Below are positions 1 through 6,629 of a stretch of DNA of 27,874 nucleotides, in pieces. The notes beneath the pieces were generated by a model. The model was not told the DNA's origin and did not search any database. It saw nothing but the letters and a program-made list of their open reading frames with translations. Position 1 is the stretch's first letter, and the number at the start of each line of letters is the position of its first letter. The stretch covers positions 1 through 27,874 of the forward strand of contig JABHDC010000081.1 in the NCBI GenBank assembly GCA_018673255.1, in the 5' to 3' direction. Source of the DNA: Gemmatimonadota bacterium (GTDB lineage: Bacteria > Latescibacterota > UBA2968 > UBA8231). A program made the position numbers and the translations under genes.

Positions 1-15
1 CTTGTCAAGACAGTA

Positions 16-942
16 ATGGCTGCCCTTCAAATCGCCCTACTCGCCCTGCTCACAGCGGGCCTGACCCGCTGGTTGCGCCAGGGCGAACTGACCCGGCCCG
101 CCCGCTGCTGGGTCGAGTCGCGATCGGCCTTTCTGGCCAAACTCGTCAATTGCCCCCACTGCCTGTCCTTCTGGCTGTCACTGGCCGGCACGGTCTGTAT
201 CTGGGGACTGCGCGGCATGTCCACCCTCGAGTTCGCCCTGTTTCTGCTGATTGGGTGGCGTGGTGCCTATTTCATCAATCGTTCTCTGGATCGCCGCACG
301 TCAGAGGCCCAGACGGCGCCCCGGGACTGTACTCAGTGTGGCAAATCATCCGACCGGCACAGTTGTATCGAGCGAGGATCCCTCAGTTTCTGCTCGAAAG
401 ATTGCTGGTTCGCCTACCTTCGCCAACGACCCATCCCCCGCGACCAGCTCCTGGGAGCCGGTGGCGAGATTCTGCGCCAGGAGATCTACCCCATGAGTTA
501 CCAGGACGTAACCCCCGCCGAGGCCCAACAGCTACTTGAAGATGGCAACCACAAGTATGTGGATGTGCGGTCAGTTCCGGAGTTCCAGAATGGGCACCCA
601 CAGGGCGCCTTCAACGTGCCGGTTCTACACCGGGAGCCGGCCGGAATGGTGCCCAATCCCGATTTCCTCACCGTCATGCAGGTGCACTTCGAGCAGGACA
701 CGCCGTTGCTGATCGGCTGCCAGTCGGGTGTCCGGTCGATCCGTGCCGCCGAAGCACTTCTCGCCTCCGGTTACACGCAGGTCTTCAATGTGACTGGCGG
801 CTACGGCGGCGCCAAGGACGCAACCGGTGCCGTCATCGGGCAGGGATGGTTCCAGTCTGCCCTTCCCGTGGACTATGGCGATCCCGAAGAGCGCAGCTAT
901 GCCGCCCTGCACGGTCAGCGTCTGACGGGAGACGGGGCGTGA
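16..942 (+). CDS. Membrane DUF1360-like / Cys-rich / rhodanese fusion protein
   Basis: This is a 308-residue three-part protein. Residues about 1-95 carry hydrophobic segments and a CPHC motif (C46, C49) followed by SFW, the pattern of the DUF1360 small membrane family. Residues 105-130 form a Cys cluster (C105, C108, C117, C126, C130) with an FCSKDC core like TRASH/YHS-type metal-binding knuckles. Residues about 160-290 are a rhodanese domain with the active-site loop CQSGVRS (C235) and an upstream DVR motif. A sulfurtransferase tethered to the inner membrane is the likely role; the sulfur donor and acceptor are unknown. The gene overlaps the moaB-like gene by four bases. The reading frame stays open to the left edge, so a start before base 16 cannot be excluded. 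A Shine-Dalgarno-like AGGAG lies before internal Met160, so a soluble rhodanese could also be made. Domain assignment is by motif recognition only. Confidence 0.8.
   Translation: MAALQIALLALLTAGLTRWLRQGELTRPARCWVESRSAFLAKLVNCPHCLSFWLSLAGTVCIWGLRGMSTLEFALFLLIGWRGAYFINRSLDRRTSEAQTAPRDCTQCGKSSDRHSCIERGSLSFCSKDCWFAYLRQRPIPRDQLLGAGGEILRQEIYPMSYQDVTPAEAQQLLEDGNHKYVDVRSVPEFQNGHPQGAFNVPVLHREPAGMVPNPDFLTVMQVHFEQDTPLLIGCQSGVRSIRAAEALLASGYTQVFNVTGGYGGAKDATGAVIGQGWFQSALPVDYGDPEERSYAALHGQRLTGDGA
479..495 (+). promoter_or_regulatory. Possible internal ribosome binding site and ATG for a free rhodanese
   Basis: AGGAG at 479-483 is followed, after nine bases, by an in-frame ATG at 493. That ATG encodes Met160, exactly at the start of the rhodanese domain. 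The fit is good enough to suggest a second, soluble translation product, or that the rhodanese was once a separate gene. It remains a sequence-only suggestion. Confidence 0.35.
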
Positions 943-1445
943 GCCACACACACCACAAGTCCGAAGCGCCAGCCAGCGTTGGCGTTGCCGTGATCACGAT
1001 GAGTGACACGCGCACCCAGGACAACGACAAGAGTGGTCAACTGATCAAGGAGAAACTCGCCGAGGCGGGGCACGAAGTCGTGCACTACGCCATCGTGAAG
1101 GACACGGCTCGGCAGATCAAAGGTGAGTTGGCCATCGTCTGCGAGAAGAAGTCCTGCCAGGCCGTGATCCTCAATGGCGGGACGGGTATCTCGCCCCGGG
1201 ACAATACCTTCGAGGTCGTCAATGGCATGCTGGACAAGCGTCTGCCGGGATTCGGCGAAATCTTTCGCTATCTCTCATTCAAGGAGATCGGCTCGGCGGC
1301 CATGATGTCACGTACGACGGCTGGCACCTATCGGGGCCGCATCCTCATGGCGCTGCCCGGTTCGACGGCCGCCGTCCGCCTTGCCATGGACGAGCTCATC
1401 CTGCCCGAACTGGGGCACCTCGTCGCGACCATCCAGCCTCGCTGA
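939..1445 (+). CDS. moaB: MoaB/MogA-family molybdenum cofactor biosynthesis protein
   Basis: This 168-residue protein belongs to the family that binds molybdopterin and adenylylates it (MogA, MoaB) before metal insertion. Family signatures are the SDTR segment near the N-terminus, the NGGTGISPRDNTFE-type substrate loop in the middle, and the LPGSTAAVRLAMDEL segment near the C-terminus. The start is taken as GTG at 939, which overlaps the previous stop as GTGA. An ATG at 846 would add about 31 residues unlike the family and would lie inside the rhodanese gene. The next gene overlaps by one base (TGATG), so translation of all three is probably coupled. MogA and MoaB are hard to separate by eye, so the symbol is provisional. 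Confidence 0.85.
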   Translation: MSHTHHKSEAPASVGVAVITMSDTRTQDNDKSGQLIKEKLAEAGHEVVHYAIVKDTARQIKGELAIVCEKKSCQAVILNGGTGISPRDNTFEVVNGMLDKRLPGFGEIFRYLSFKEIGSAAMMSRTTAGTYRGRILMALPGSTAAVRLAMDELILPELGHLVATIQPR

Positions 1446-2137
1446 TGGCGACGGCAGTCAACAATCCCTTCTTCCAGATCGGCCTCGACGTCCTCGACCA
1501 ACGCTGTGTTGTGGTGGGGGGCAATGACGAGGCCGCCGATAAGGCGGCCCGCCTCGTCGACGCCGGCGCCAGGGTCTTCGTCATCGCGCCGGAGGCCACG
1601 ACATGGATCGCTGAAGCGGCCCGTCAGGGGAATCTGACCTGGGAGTGCCGTGTGCTGGAAATCGCCGGCGATCTGGATGAGACCTTCCTGGTGATGAATA
1701 CGCTGCCGAAGGACAAGCCGTTGTGCGAGCTGATCCATGCCGAGTGTCGACAGCGGCGGATTCTGCTCAACACGTACGACGTGCCCGACCAGTCAGACTT
1801 CGGCATGGCGGCGCTCGTTCAGCGCGGCCCCCTGCGCGTCAGCATCAGCAGCAGCAACACCAGCCCTACCCTGTCCGGCCGCCTGAGGCGGCAACTCGAG
1901 GCGGCTTTCGACGACGAATTCGTCGCATTCCTCGAACAGCTGGGGGCGGTGCGCCGGTCGCTGCGCAAGCGCATCACCCATGGCCCGGACCGCAGAGCCC
2001 GGCTCAAGTCCCTCGTGGAGGGCTTTCGGCTGAAGGCGTGTGTGGAGCTGCCGGATGGGTGGCGCGAGCGTCTGGCGAAAGAATTAGGCGACCAGGACGC
2101 GACGAAGCACGACGCCCAGAACGCCGCGGGCGTCTGA
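1445..2137 (+). CDS. Precorrin-2 dehydrogenase / sirohydrochlorin ferrochelatase (Met8/CysG-N type)
   Basis: This 230-residue stand-alone siroheme synthase module oxidises precorrin-2 with NAD and may also insert iron to give siroheme, the cofactor of sulfite and nitrite reductases. An N-terminal Rossmann segment has CVVVGG followed by ADKAARLVDAGA. The segment LLNTYDVPDQSDF matches the conserved NVVDD-type loop, with D112 at the position of the general base. RGPLRVSISSSNTSPTLSGRLR matches the phosphate/dimerisation segment. No SUMT methyltransferase domain is fused. The ATG overlaps the moaB stop. It is the last gene of the operon: a divergent-direction terminator and the oppositely oriented HU gene follow. 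Confidence 0.88.
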   Translation: MATAVNNPFFQIGLDVLDQRCVVVGGNDEAADKAARLVDAGARVFVIAPEATTWIAEAARQGNLTWECRVLEIAGDLDETFLVMNTLPKDKPLCELIHAECRQRRILLNTYDVPDQSDFGMAALVQRGPLRVSISSSNTSPTLSGRLRRQLEAAFDDEFVAFLEQLGAVRRSLRKRITHGPDRRARLKSLVEGFRLKACVELPDGWRERLAKELGDQDATKHDAQNAAGV

Positions 2138-2175
2138 GCGGCACAAGGGTCTGGTCGGTACCCAGGCGCGGCCAC

Positions 2176-2203
2176 AAAAAAAGGGACGCCTTGGGGGCAT
2201 CCC
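2176..2203 (-). terminator. Rho-independent terminator for the HU transcript
   Basis: Read on the minus strand this is an eight-pair stem (GGGATGCC with GGCGTCCC, one G-U pair), a five-base loop, then seven consecutive T. On the plus strand no T run follows the stem, so it is oriented to stop the HU transcript coming from the right. It lies about 130 bases beyond the HU stop codon. Confidence 0.75.
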
Positions 2204-2331
2204 GATGCTTGAGCCCCTCGTGGGGCGATGTTGAGTGCCTCAAGGGCTGGTGTTGGTTATCTCAAGGGTCAGTGCGCTGCTGCAGCGCGCGATCTGGTCC
2301 TTGGCTCAACCAGTCTCTACTCGACCAGCCG
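2204..2331 (-). other. Structured 3' untranslated region of the HU transcript
   Basis: There is no plausible gene here. The stretch between the HU stop and its terminator holds several small inverted repeats: 2213-2217 with 2222-2226, 2231-2235 with 2239-2243, and a six-pair stem with three-base loop at 2274-2288. CTCAAGGG occurs at 2239-2246 and again at 2261-2268. The region would be transcribed as a folded 3' tail, and could also hold a small RNA. Function unknown. Confidence 0.4.
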
Positions 2332-2721
2332 TTATTCGTTGCTATCCTCGGCGAAGACTGTCGGCGTATCGTCATCATGATCGGCATCGACCTCGACCTC
2401 GACCTCGGCACCGTCGCTGGATACACCCTCGCGCGTCTGATGGAGCGCTTCCTTGAGGAGTCGACCGGGCTTGAAGTGGGTCTTGCGGCGGGCGGGCACG
2501 TAGATGATCTCGCCCGTGCGCGGATTGCGAGCAGCAGGCTTCGGACGGGTGTCCTTTACCTGGAACACCCCGAAACCGCGGATCTCAATCCGGTTGCCCT
2601 CGATCAGGCTGTCACGCATAGCGACGAAGAGGCTGTCCACCATCTTGGCGGCCAGATTCTTCTTGCAACCCGTGCTCTGGCTGACGAGGAGCGCCAGATC
2701 CTTTTTAGTGATGGTCGACAA
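2332..2721 (-). CDS. HU/IHF-family nucleoid DNA-binding protein with acidic tail
   Basis: This 129-residue protein belongs to the bacterial histone-like HU/IHF family, which bends and compacts DNA as a dimer. Residues 1-95 give the usual fold: helical N-terminus, GFGVFQVKDTRP, then the ARNPRTGEIIYVPARRKTHFKPG arm region with the conserved NPRTGE and the FKPG near the end. Typical HU ends at about 90 residues. Here about 30 more residues follow, rich in Asp and Glu, an acidic tail that may modulate DNA binding or contact proteins. The start is TTG at 2721, supported by GGAGG on the minus strand (2731-2735) at nine bases. The gene stands alone with its own promoter, a long repeat-containing leader and a terminator. 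HU versus IHF subunit cannot be decided by eye. Confidence 0.93.
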   Translation of the reverse strand: MSTITKKDLALLVSQSTGCKKNLAAKMVDSLFVAMRDSLIEGNRIEIRGFGVFQVKDTRPKPAARNPRTGEIIYVPARRKTHFKPGRLLKEALHQTREGVSSDGAEVEVEVDADHDDDTPTVFAEDSNE

Positions 2722-2744
2722 GGCTCTCGACCTCCTGATTCGGA

Positions 2745-2860
2745 AACGCCAGCGGGTGTTACAGGAACGCCAGCGGCTGATTCGGGGAACGCCTATAGCT
2801 GATTCGAGAACGCCTGCACGTGCACCTCAGGAACGCTTGCACCTGCACTTCAGGAACGCC
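2745..2860 (-). repeat. Array of six degenerate 21-23 bp repeats in the HU leader
   Basis: The plus-strand core AACGCC (once AACGCT) starts at 2745, 2766, 2788, 2809, 2832 and 2855, giving spacings of 21, 22, 21, 23 and 23 bases, close to two turns of B-DNA. Flanks are also shared: CTGATTCG precedes copies 1, 3 and 4; CAGGAACGC occurs in copies 2, 5 and 6; CCAGCGG follows copies 1 and 2. The array lies between the predicted HU promoter and start codon, so it would be in the transcribed leader. Spacing changes break any reading frame, so it is not a coding repeat. Binding-site array, RNA element or decayed tandem repeat are all possible. Confidence 0.7.
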
Positions 2861-2961
2861 TGCAGCGCCCTTCCGAATGGGGGCCAGTTTCCTGGCTCTG
2901 AAGAAGGGCTCAAAAACGACAGCAAAAGTGTCATTAGTTGTTGGTAAACAAAGCTTTGGCG

Positions 2962-2990
2962 AATTTAATCCGCTGTTTGGGCTCTGTCAA
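2962..2990 (-). promoter_or_regulatory. Sigma70-like promoter for the HU gene
   Basis: On the minus strand, TTGACA (2985-2990) is separated by exactly 17 bases from TAAATT (2962-2967). The surrounding stretch is markedly AT-rich compared with the rest of the window. Initiation near 2955 would give a leader of about 230 bases that includes the six-repeat array. The consensus -35 and exact spacer make this the best promoter in the window. Confidence 0.65.
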
Positions 2991-3171
2991 GCGAATTCAT
3001 AGAGAAGCGCTTATTTTTCGTGCAGTTAGGTCAACCCGAGTCATTTTCTGGAGCGTGTCATATTTCGCGTTCCACCGTCGACCTGCCCCATGCTCGTGTG
3101 ATTCGACTCATCTCTAGTATTAACAGACATTTGACCTCTCCCTTCGCACTTCTTCCGGAAACTGAGCACTC
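2991..3171. other. AT-rich intergenic region between divergent HU and UbiA genes
   Basis: No gene is supported here. Base composition is noticeably richer in A and T than the neighbouring genes. A TAGTAT at 3115-3120 resembles a -10 box for the rightward UbiA gene but has no good -35 partner. I see nothing else. Confidence 0.4.
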
Positions 3172-4131
3172 TTGAGCTCATTTGCCTCACAGATCGTAGC
3201 CGTGGCAGCCATCACACGGCCGATCAACTGCGCCCTGACGATGGTCTCCGTCGTCGTTGGCGCGCTGACGATGGGTGCCAGCCGAATCGGCGTGGATGTC
3301 GGGCTCGCAGCTGTAGCCGCGGCCCTCATTACGGGCTCTGGCAACGTGATCAACGACCTGACGGACGTCGAAGAGGACCGGATCAACCGCCCGGACAGAC
3401 CACTGCCTTCGGGCGCCATCTCGCCCGTCACAGCCTGGGTCAGCGTCGTGATTCTGGGTTTGACCGGTCTGGGCATGGCCTGGGAGCTCGGTCCGGCCAC
3501 CGGAATGATCGCCACAGCAGTCGCCATCGGCCTGATTGCCTATTCGTTGGGCCTGAAGCATCAGGGACCGATCGGCAACCTCCTCGTAGCAGCCATGGCG
3601 GCCCTCACCTTCCCATACGGGGCCATGGCAGTCGCTGATGGGGTCGCAGCAGGCGGTGCCGCCACTGGCATGACGAATTCCGAGTTGGCCTGGAACCTGA
3701 TGAACGATCTGTTCACCGTGGGGCGGGCCTGGATCCCGGCATCGTTTGCCTTCGTCTACCATCTCGGCCGCGAGATCGTGAAGGGTGTGGAAGACCAGGC
3801 TGGGGATGAACGGCGCGGCGTGGGTACTCTGGCGATTCGATTCGGCCCGATCCCAGCCCGCCGGATGGCCGCAGTCTGCCTGATTCTCGTCGGCCTGGTG
3901 GCACTGGCTCCCTGGATTGCCGGAGTATACGGTATCGCATACGGCGTATCCGTCCTGATCCTGGATGCCATGTTGGTCGGCTGGATCCGTCTGCTGTTGA
4001 CCAGTGTTCCCATCGGTCGCCTGAGTCGTCGATTGCTTGCAGGCATGGCACTGGGACTGCTTGCCATCTGTCTGGGAGAGCTCACGGCACCGTCCCCGAC
4101 CCATTCCCCACCCCTACAGGATCAGAGATGA
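3172..4131 (+). CDS. UbiA-family prenyltransferase, DGGGP-synthase-like
   Basis: This 319-residue integral membrane protein has about eight or nine hydrophobic segments. UbiA enzymes join an isoprenoid diphosphate to an acceptor in the membrane. The first Asp-rich motif is NDLTDVEEDRINRPDRPLPSG (N61, D62, D65, D69); the second is REIVKGVEDQAGD (D208, D212). Both resemble digeranylgeranylglyceryl-phosphate synthase, an ether-lipid enzyme of archaea with relatives in FCB bacteria, more than MqnP, UbiA proper or heme O synthase. In the second motif Gly205 stands where the archaeal type usually has Asp, so substrate is uncertain. The start is TTG at 3172 with only a weak upstream purine stretch; GTG at 3202 is an alternative. 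The stop overlaps the next ATG as ATGA, so the two genes are coupled. Confidence 0.82.
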   Translation: MSSFASQIVAVAAITRPINCALTMVSVVVGALTMGASRIGVDVGLAAVAAALITGSGNVINDLTDVEEDRINRPDRPLPSGAISPVTAWVSVVILGLTGLGMAWELGPATGMIATAVAIGLIAYSLGLKHQGPIGNLLVAAMAALTFPYGAMAVADGVAAGGAATGMTNSELAWNLMNDLFTVGRAWIPASFAFVYHLGREIVKGVEDQAGDERRGVGTLAIRFGPIPARRMAAVCLILVGLVALAPWIAGVYGIAYGVSVLILDAMLVGWIRLLLTSVPIGRLSRRLLAGMALGLLAICLGELTAPSPTHSPPLQDQR

Positions 4132-5258
4132 AGATCACCGATGTGAAGTGTTTCCCCGTCTTCTCGGGCAAGAATTACCTGTTCGTAAAACTCGAGACCG
4201 ACGAAGGCATCTACGGGATGGGAGAATTCGGCATCAGCTGGCGGGAGCAGGCCGGAATCGGTGCCATCGAGCATCTGAAACCCCACCTGATCGGCCAGGA
4301 CCCGCTCAACATCGAGTATCTGTGGCAACTGATGCTGCGGGGCGACTTCTTCCCGGGCGGGCGGATCAACAGCGCCGCCATCAGCGCCATCGACATCGCC
4401 CTGTGGGACATCAAAGGCAAGGCCCTCGGCCAACCTGTCCACATGTTGCTGGGTGGACAGATGCGCGACCGCGTGCCCTGTTACACCGGGGTCGGTGCTG
4501 CCACACCCGACGGCACAGCCCAACAGGGCCTGGAAAGGGTCGCTGAGGGCTGGCGCTTCCTGCGGCTATCCGTTCCGGACCGTGACGGCATCCTGGATGG
4601 CAGCACCGCTGTGCGTGACGCGGTGGCCCACTTCGCTGCCGTGCGGGAAGCGGTCGGTCCCGAGATCGAGATCTGCACCGATGTCCACACTCGACTGGAT
4701 CCGCCGGATACGATCCGGCTGGGACGCCAGTTGGAGGTGTACGAACCCTACTTCATCGAGGACCCGCTGCGTTGTGAGAATCCGCAGTCCTACCGGCAGG
4801 TGCGCCAACAGGTTCCCTGCCCCCTGGCGATCGGTGAGCATTTTGCCACCAAGTGGGAATTCCGCCAGCTCATCGAGGAAGAACTGCTCGACTACGCCCG
4901 CATCGATCTGTGCATCGTGGGCGGCCTGACAGAGGCCCGCAAGATCGCCGGCTGGTGTGAGACGCACTACATCAAGATCGCTCCCCACAATCCGCTGGGT
5001 CCTGTATCGGCCGCCGCCTGTCTGCATCTGGATCTGGCGACGGACAATTTCGGCGTTCAAGAGATGTGGCACGGTCGCACGGACTTCCTCGCCGATCTGT
5101 TTCCGGTGCAGATTCCCTTCGAGTCGGGACATCTGCTGCCACCTGGCCGTCCGGGTCTGGGAATCGAGTTCAATGAGTCCGCTGCGGCCAACTATCCCTA
5201 CCAGCAGCAGTCGGGCGCACGACTAGTCCGATCAGATGGATCGCTGACAAATTGGTGA
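4128..5258 (+). CDS. Mandelate racemase/enolase superfamily sugar-acid dehydratase, galactonate-dehydratase-like
   Basis: This 376-residue enzyme should remove water from a sugar acid such as D-galactonate to give a 2-keto-3-deoxy acid, using Mg2+. After an N-terminal capping domain the barrel shows metal ligands D185, E211 (FIEDPL) and E237 (IGEHF). Catalytic histidines are H187 in TDVHTR and H287 in APHNPLGP, and E312 follows. These residues sit two positions from those reported for E. coli galactonate dehydratase, and HNPLGP is typical of that group. No Lys-x-Lys is present on the second strand, as expected. Exact substrate cannot be read from sequence. The gene is coupled to the upstream UbiA gene, which has no obvious functional link, and is followed by a large hairpin before hisS. 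Confidence 0.88.
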   Translation: MKITDVKCFPVFSGKNYLFVKLETDEGIYGMGEFGISWREQAGIGAIEHLKPHLIGQDPLNIEYLWQLMLRGDFFPGGRINSAAISAIDIALWDIKGKALGQPVHMLLGGQMRDRVPCYTGVGAATPDGTAQQGLERVAEGWRFLRLSVPDRDGILDGSTAVRDAVAHFAAVREAVGPEIEICTDVHTRLDPPDTIRLGRQLEVYEPYFIEDPLRCENPQSYRQVRQQVPCPLAIGEHFATKWEFRQLIEEELLDYARIDLCIVGGLTEARKIAGWCETHYIKIAPHNPLGPVSAAACLHLDLATDNFGVQEMWHGRTDFLADLFPVQIPFESGHLLPPGRPGLGIEFNESAAANYPYQQQSGARLVRSDGSLTNW

Positions 5259-5272
5259 CGTTGCAGTGTCCC

Positions 5273-5315
5273 TCGCAGTCAGAGGATCGCCTCATCCTGA
5301 GGCGGCCTCTTGCGA
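5273..5315 (+). repeat. Large interrupted hairpin between the dehydratase gene and hisS
   Basis: Three nested stems fold the spacer. The inner stem is CGCCTCA (5288-5294) with TGAGGCG (5298-5304) around a three-base loop. The middle stem is AGAGG (5281-5285) with CCTCT (5306-5310). The outer stem is TCGCA (5273-5277) with TGCGA (5311-5315). Together they make 17 pairs with two small interruptions. No T run follows. It could be a transcription stop, an RNA processing site, or a leader structure affecting hisS translation 31 bases downstream. Confidence 0.7.
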
Positions 5316-5346
5316 TGATCGCGTGCGGGGCCGACCCTATTTCATC

Positions 5347-6612
5347 ATGAATCTGACACCCCCCCGTGGCACCCGCGACGTCTTCCCCGAACAATTCCGT
5401 CTGCGCAGCTGGCTCTTCGGCAAGTTCCGCGATGTAGCCCGTCTGCACGGCTTTGAGGAATACGACGCACCTGTCGTCGAGTCGGCTGAACTCTACGTAC
5501 GCAAAGCTGGCGAAGAGATTGTCGACCAGCTCTACACTTTCCAGGACAAGAGTGGCCGCCAACTGGCGCTGCGACCGGAGATGACACCATCCCTGGCACG
5601 GATGGTCCTGCAGAAGGCCGGGTCGCTTCCACTGCCAGTGAAGTGGTTCAGCCTGCCCCAGTGCTGGCGTTACGAACGCATGACCCGAGGGCGGACCCGG
5701 GAACACTACCAGTGGAACATGGATATTCTCGGCGTTGATGATGTCACCGCCGAGGCCGAGTTGCTGGCCGCCCTGGTCACCTTCTTCCGCAGCGTCGGCC
5801 TGACCGAGCAACAGGTTCAGATCCGCATCTCGAATCGCCGGCTGCTGCAATCCGTGCTGGCTGCGGCAGGTGTCGGTGAAGACCTGTTCGCCCCGGTGTG
5901 TGTGCTGATCGACAAGTTGGAGAAGGTGCCACGCGAATCGATCGAAGAGGAACTGAGTGGCCTGGGTGTGGAAGCCAGTGTCATCGATCGGGTCCTCGAA
6001 GTCGCCTCCTGTGACTCCCTCGCCTCAGCTTCAAAGCTGGCTGGCGAAGGCGACAACGGCCTGAGCGAGATCACGCGTCTGCTGGAACTGGCCGACGGCT
6101 ACGGCGTGGCCGAATGGCTCAGTTTCGATGGCAGTCTCGTTCGCGGCCTCGCCTACTACACGGGCATCGTTTTCGAAGCGAAAGCAATCACCGGCGAGCT
6201 CCATCGGGCCATCTGCGGCGGCGGTCGCTACGATCGATTGTTGTCGACCTTCGGGGGCAAGGATCTTCCCGCCTGTGGATTCGGCTTTGGTGATCCTGTC
6301 ATCCTCGAGATCCTCAAGGATCTGGACCTGTTGCCAGAACTGGCCCCGGGGATCGACGACGTCGTATTCGCCTTCGATTCCTCACTCCGGGATCCGGCGA
6401 TGAAGGTCGCCGCGCGCCTGCGCCAGGCGGGTCGATCGGTGGATCTGGTGCTCGAGGATGGAAAACGGATGAAGTGGGCTTTCCGCCATGCCGACCTGGT
6501 GGGGGCCTCACGATTGGTGTTGCTGGCACCGGACGAATGGGAAAAGGGCGTTGTGAAAGTGCGCGACCTGAGCAGTGGCGAAGAGATCGAAGTCGCGCCT
6601 GACGATCTGTAG
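5347..6612 (+). CDS. hisS: Histidine-tRNA ligase
   Basis: This 421-residue class II aminoacyl-tRNA synthetase charges tRNA-His. It begins with PPRGTRDVFPEQ, followed by LRPEMTPSLAR, the motif 2 loop CWRYERMTRGRTREHYQ, the histidine-binding segment GLAYYTGIVFEA, CGGGRYDRL (motif 3 region) and a C-terminal anticodon-binding domain. ATG 5347 is chosen because family members start a few residues before RGTRD. The longer frame from GTG 5266 would read through the hairpin and add 27 unrelated residues. No strong Shine-Dalgarno is visible before 5347. The motif 2 loop WRYER..RGR..HYQWNMDI is closer to the plant-organelle/eukaryote-like type than to the common bacterial RYERPQKGRYRQFHQ form. Confidence 0.95.
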   Translation: MNLTPPRGTRDVFPEQFRLRSWLFGKFRDVARLHGFEEYDAPVVESAELYVRKAGEEIVDQLYTFQDKSGRQLALRPEMTPSLARMVLQKAGSLPLPVKWFSLPQCWRYERMTRGRTREHYQWNMDILGVDDVTAEAELLAALVTFFRSVGLTEQQVQIRISNRRLLQSVLAAAGVGEDLFAPVCVLIDKLEKVPRESIEEELSGLGVEASVIDRVLEVASCDSLASASKLAGEGDNGLSEITRLLELADGYGVAEWLSFDGSLVRGLAYYTGIVFEAKAITGELHRAICGGGRYDRLLSTFGGKDLPACGFGFGDPVILEILKDLDLLPELAPGIDDVVFAFDSSLRDPAMKVAARLRQAGRSVDLVLEDGKRMKWAFRHADLVGASRLVLLAPDEWEKGVVKVRDLSSGEEIEVAPDDL

Positions 6613-6629
6613 GGAAGGGGTAGAGAGTG

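Noticed and set aside
2745..2860. CRISPR array
   Set aside because: The repeated core is only 6-9 bases, the units are 21-23 bases in total and degenerate, and there are no cas genes.
3187..4104. 305-codon open frame on the minus strand
   Set aside because: It is antisense to the UbiA gene, which has both Asp-rich motifs and the expected membrane segments.
5273..5315. T-box riboswitch for hisS
   Set aside because: I see no T-box consensus, specifier loop layout or terminator T run; it is a single nested hairpin only.
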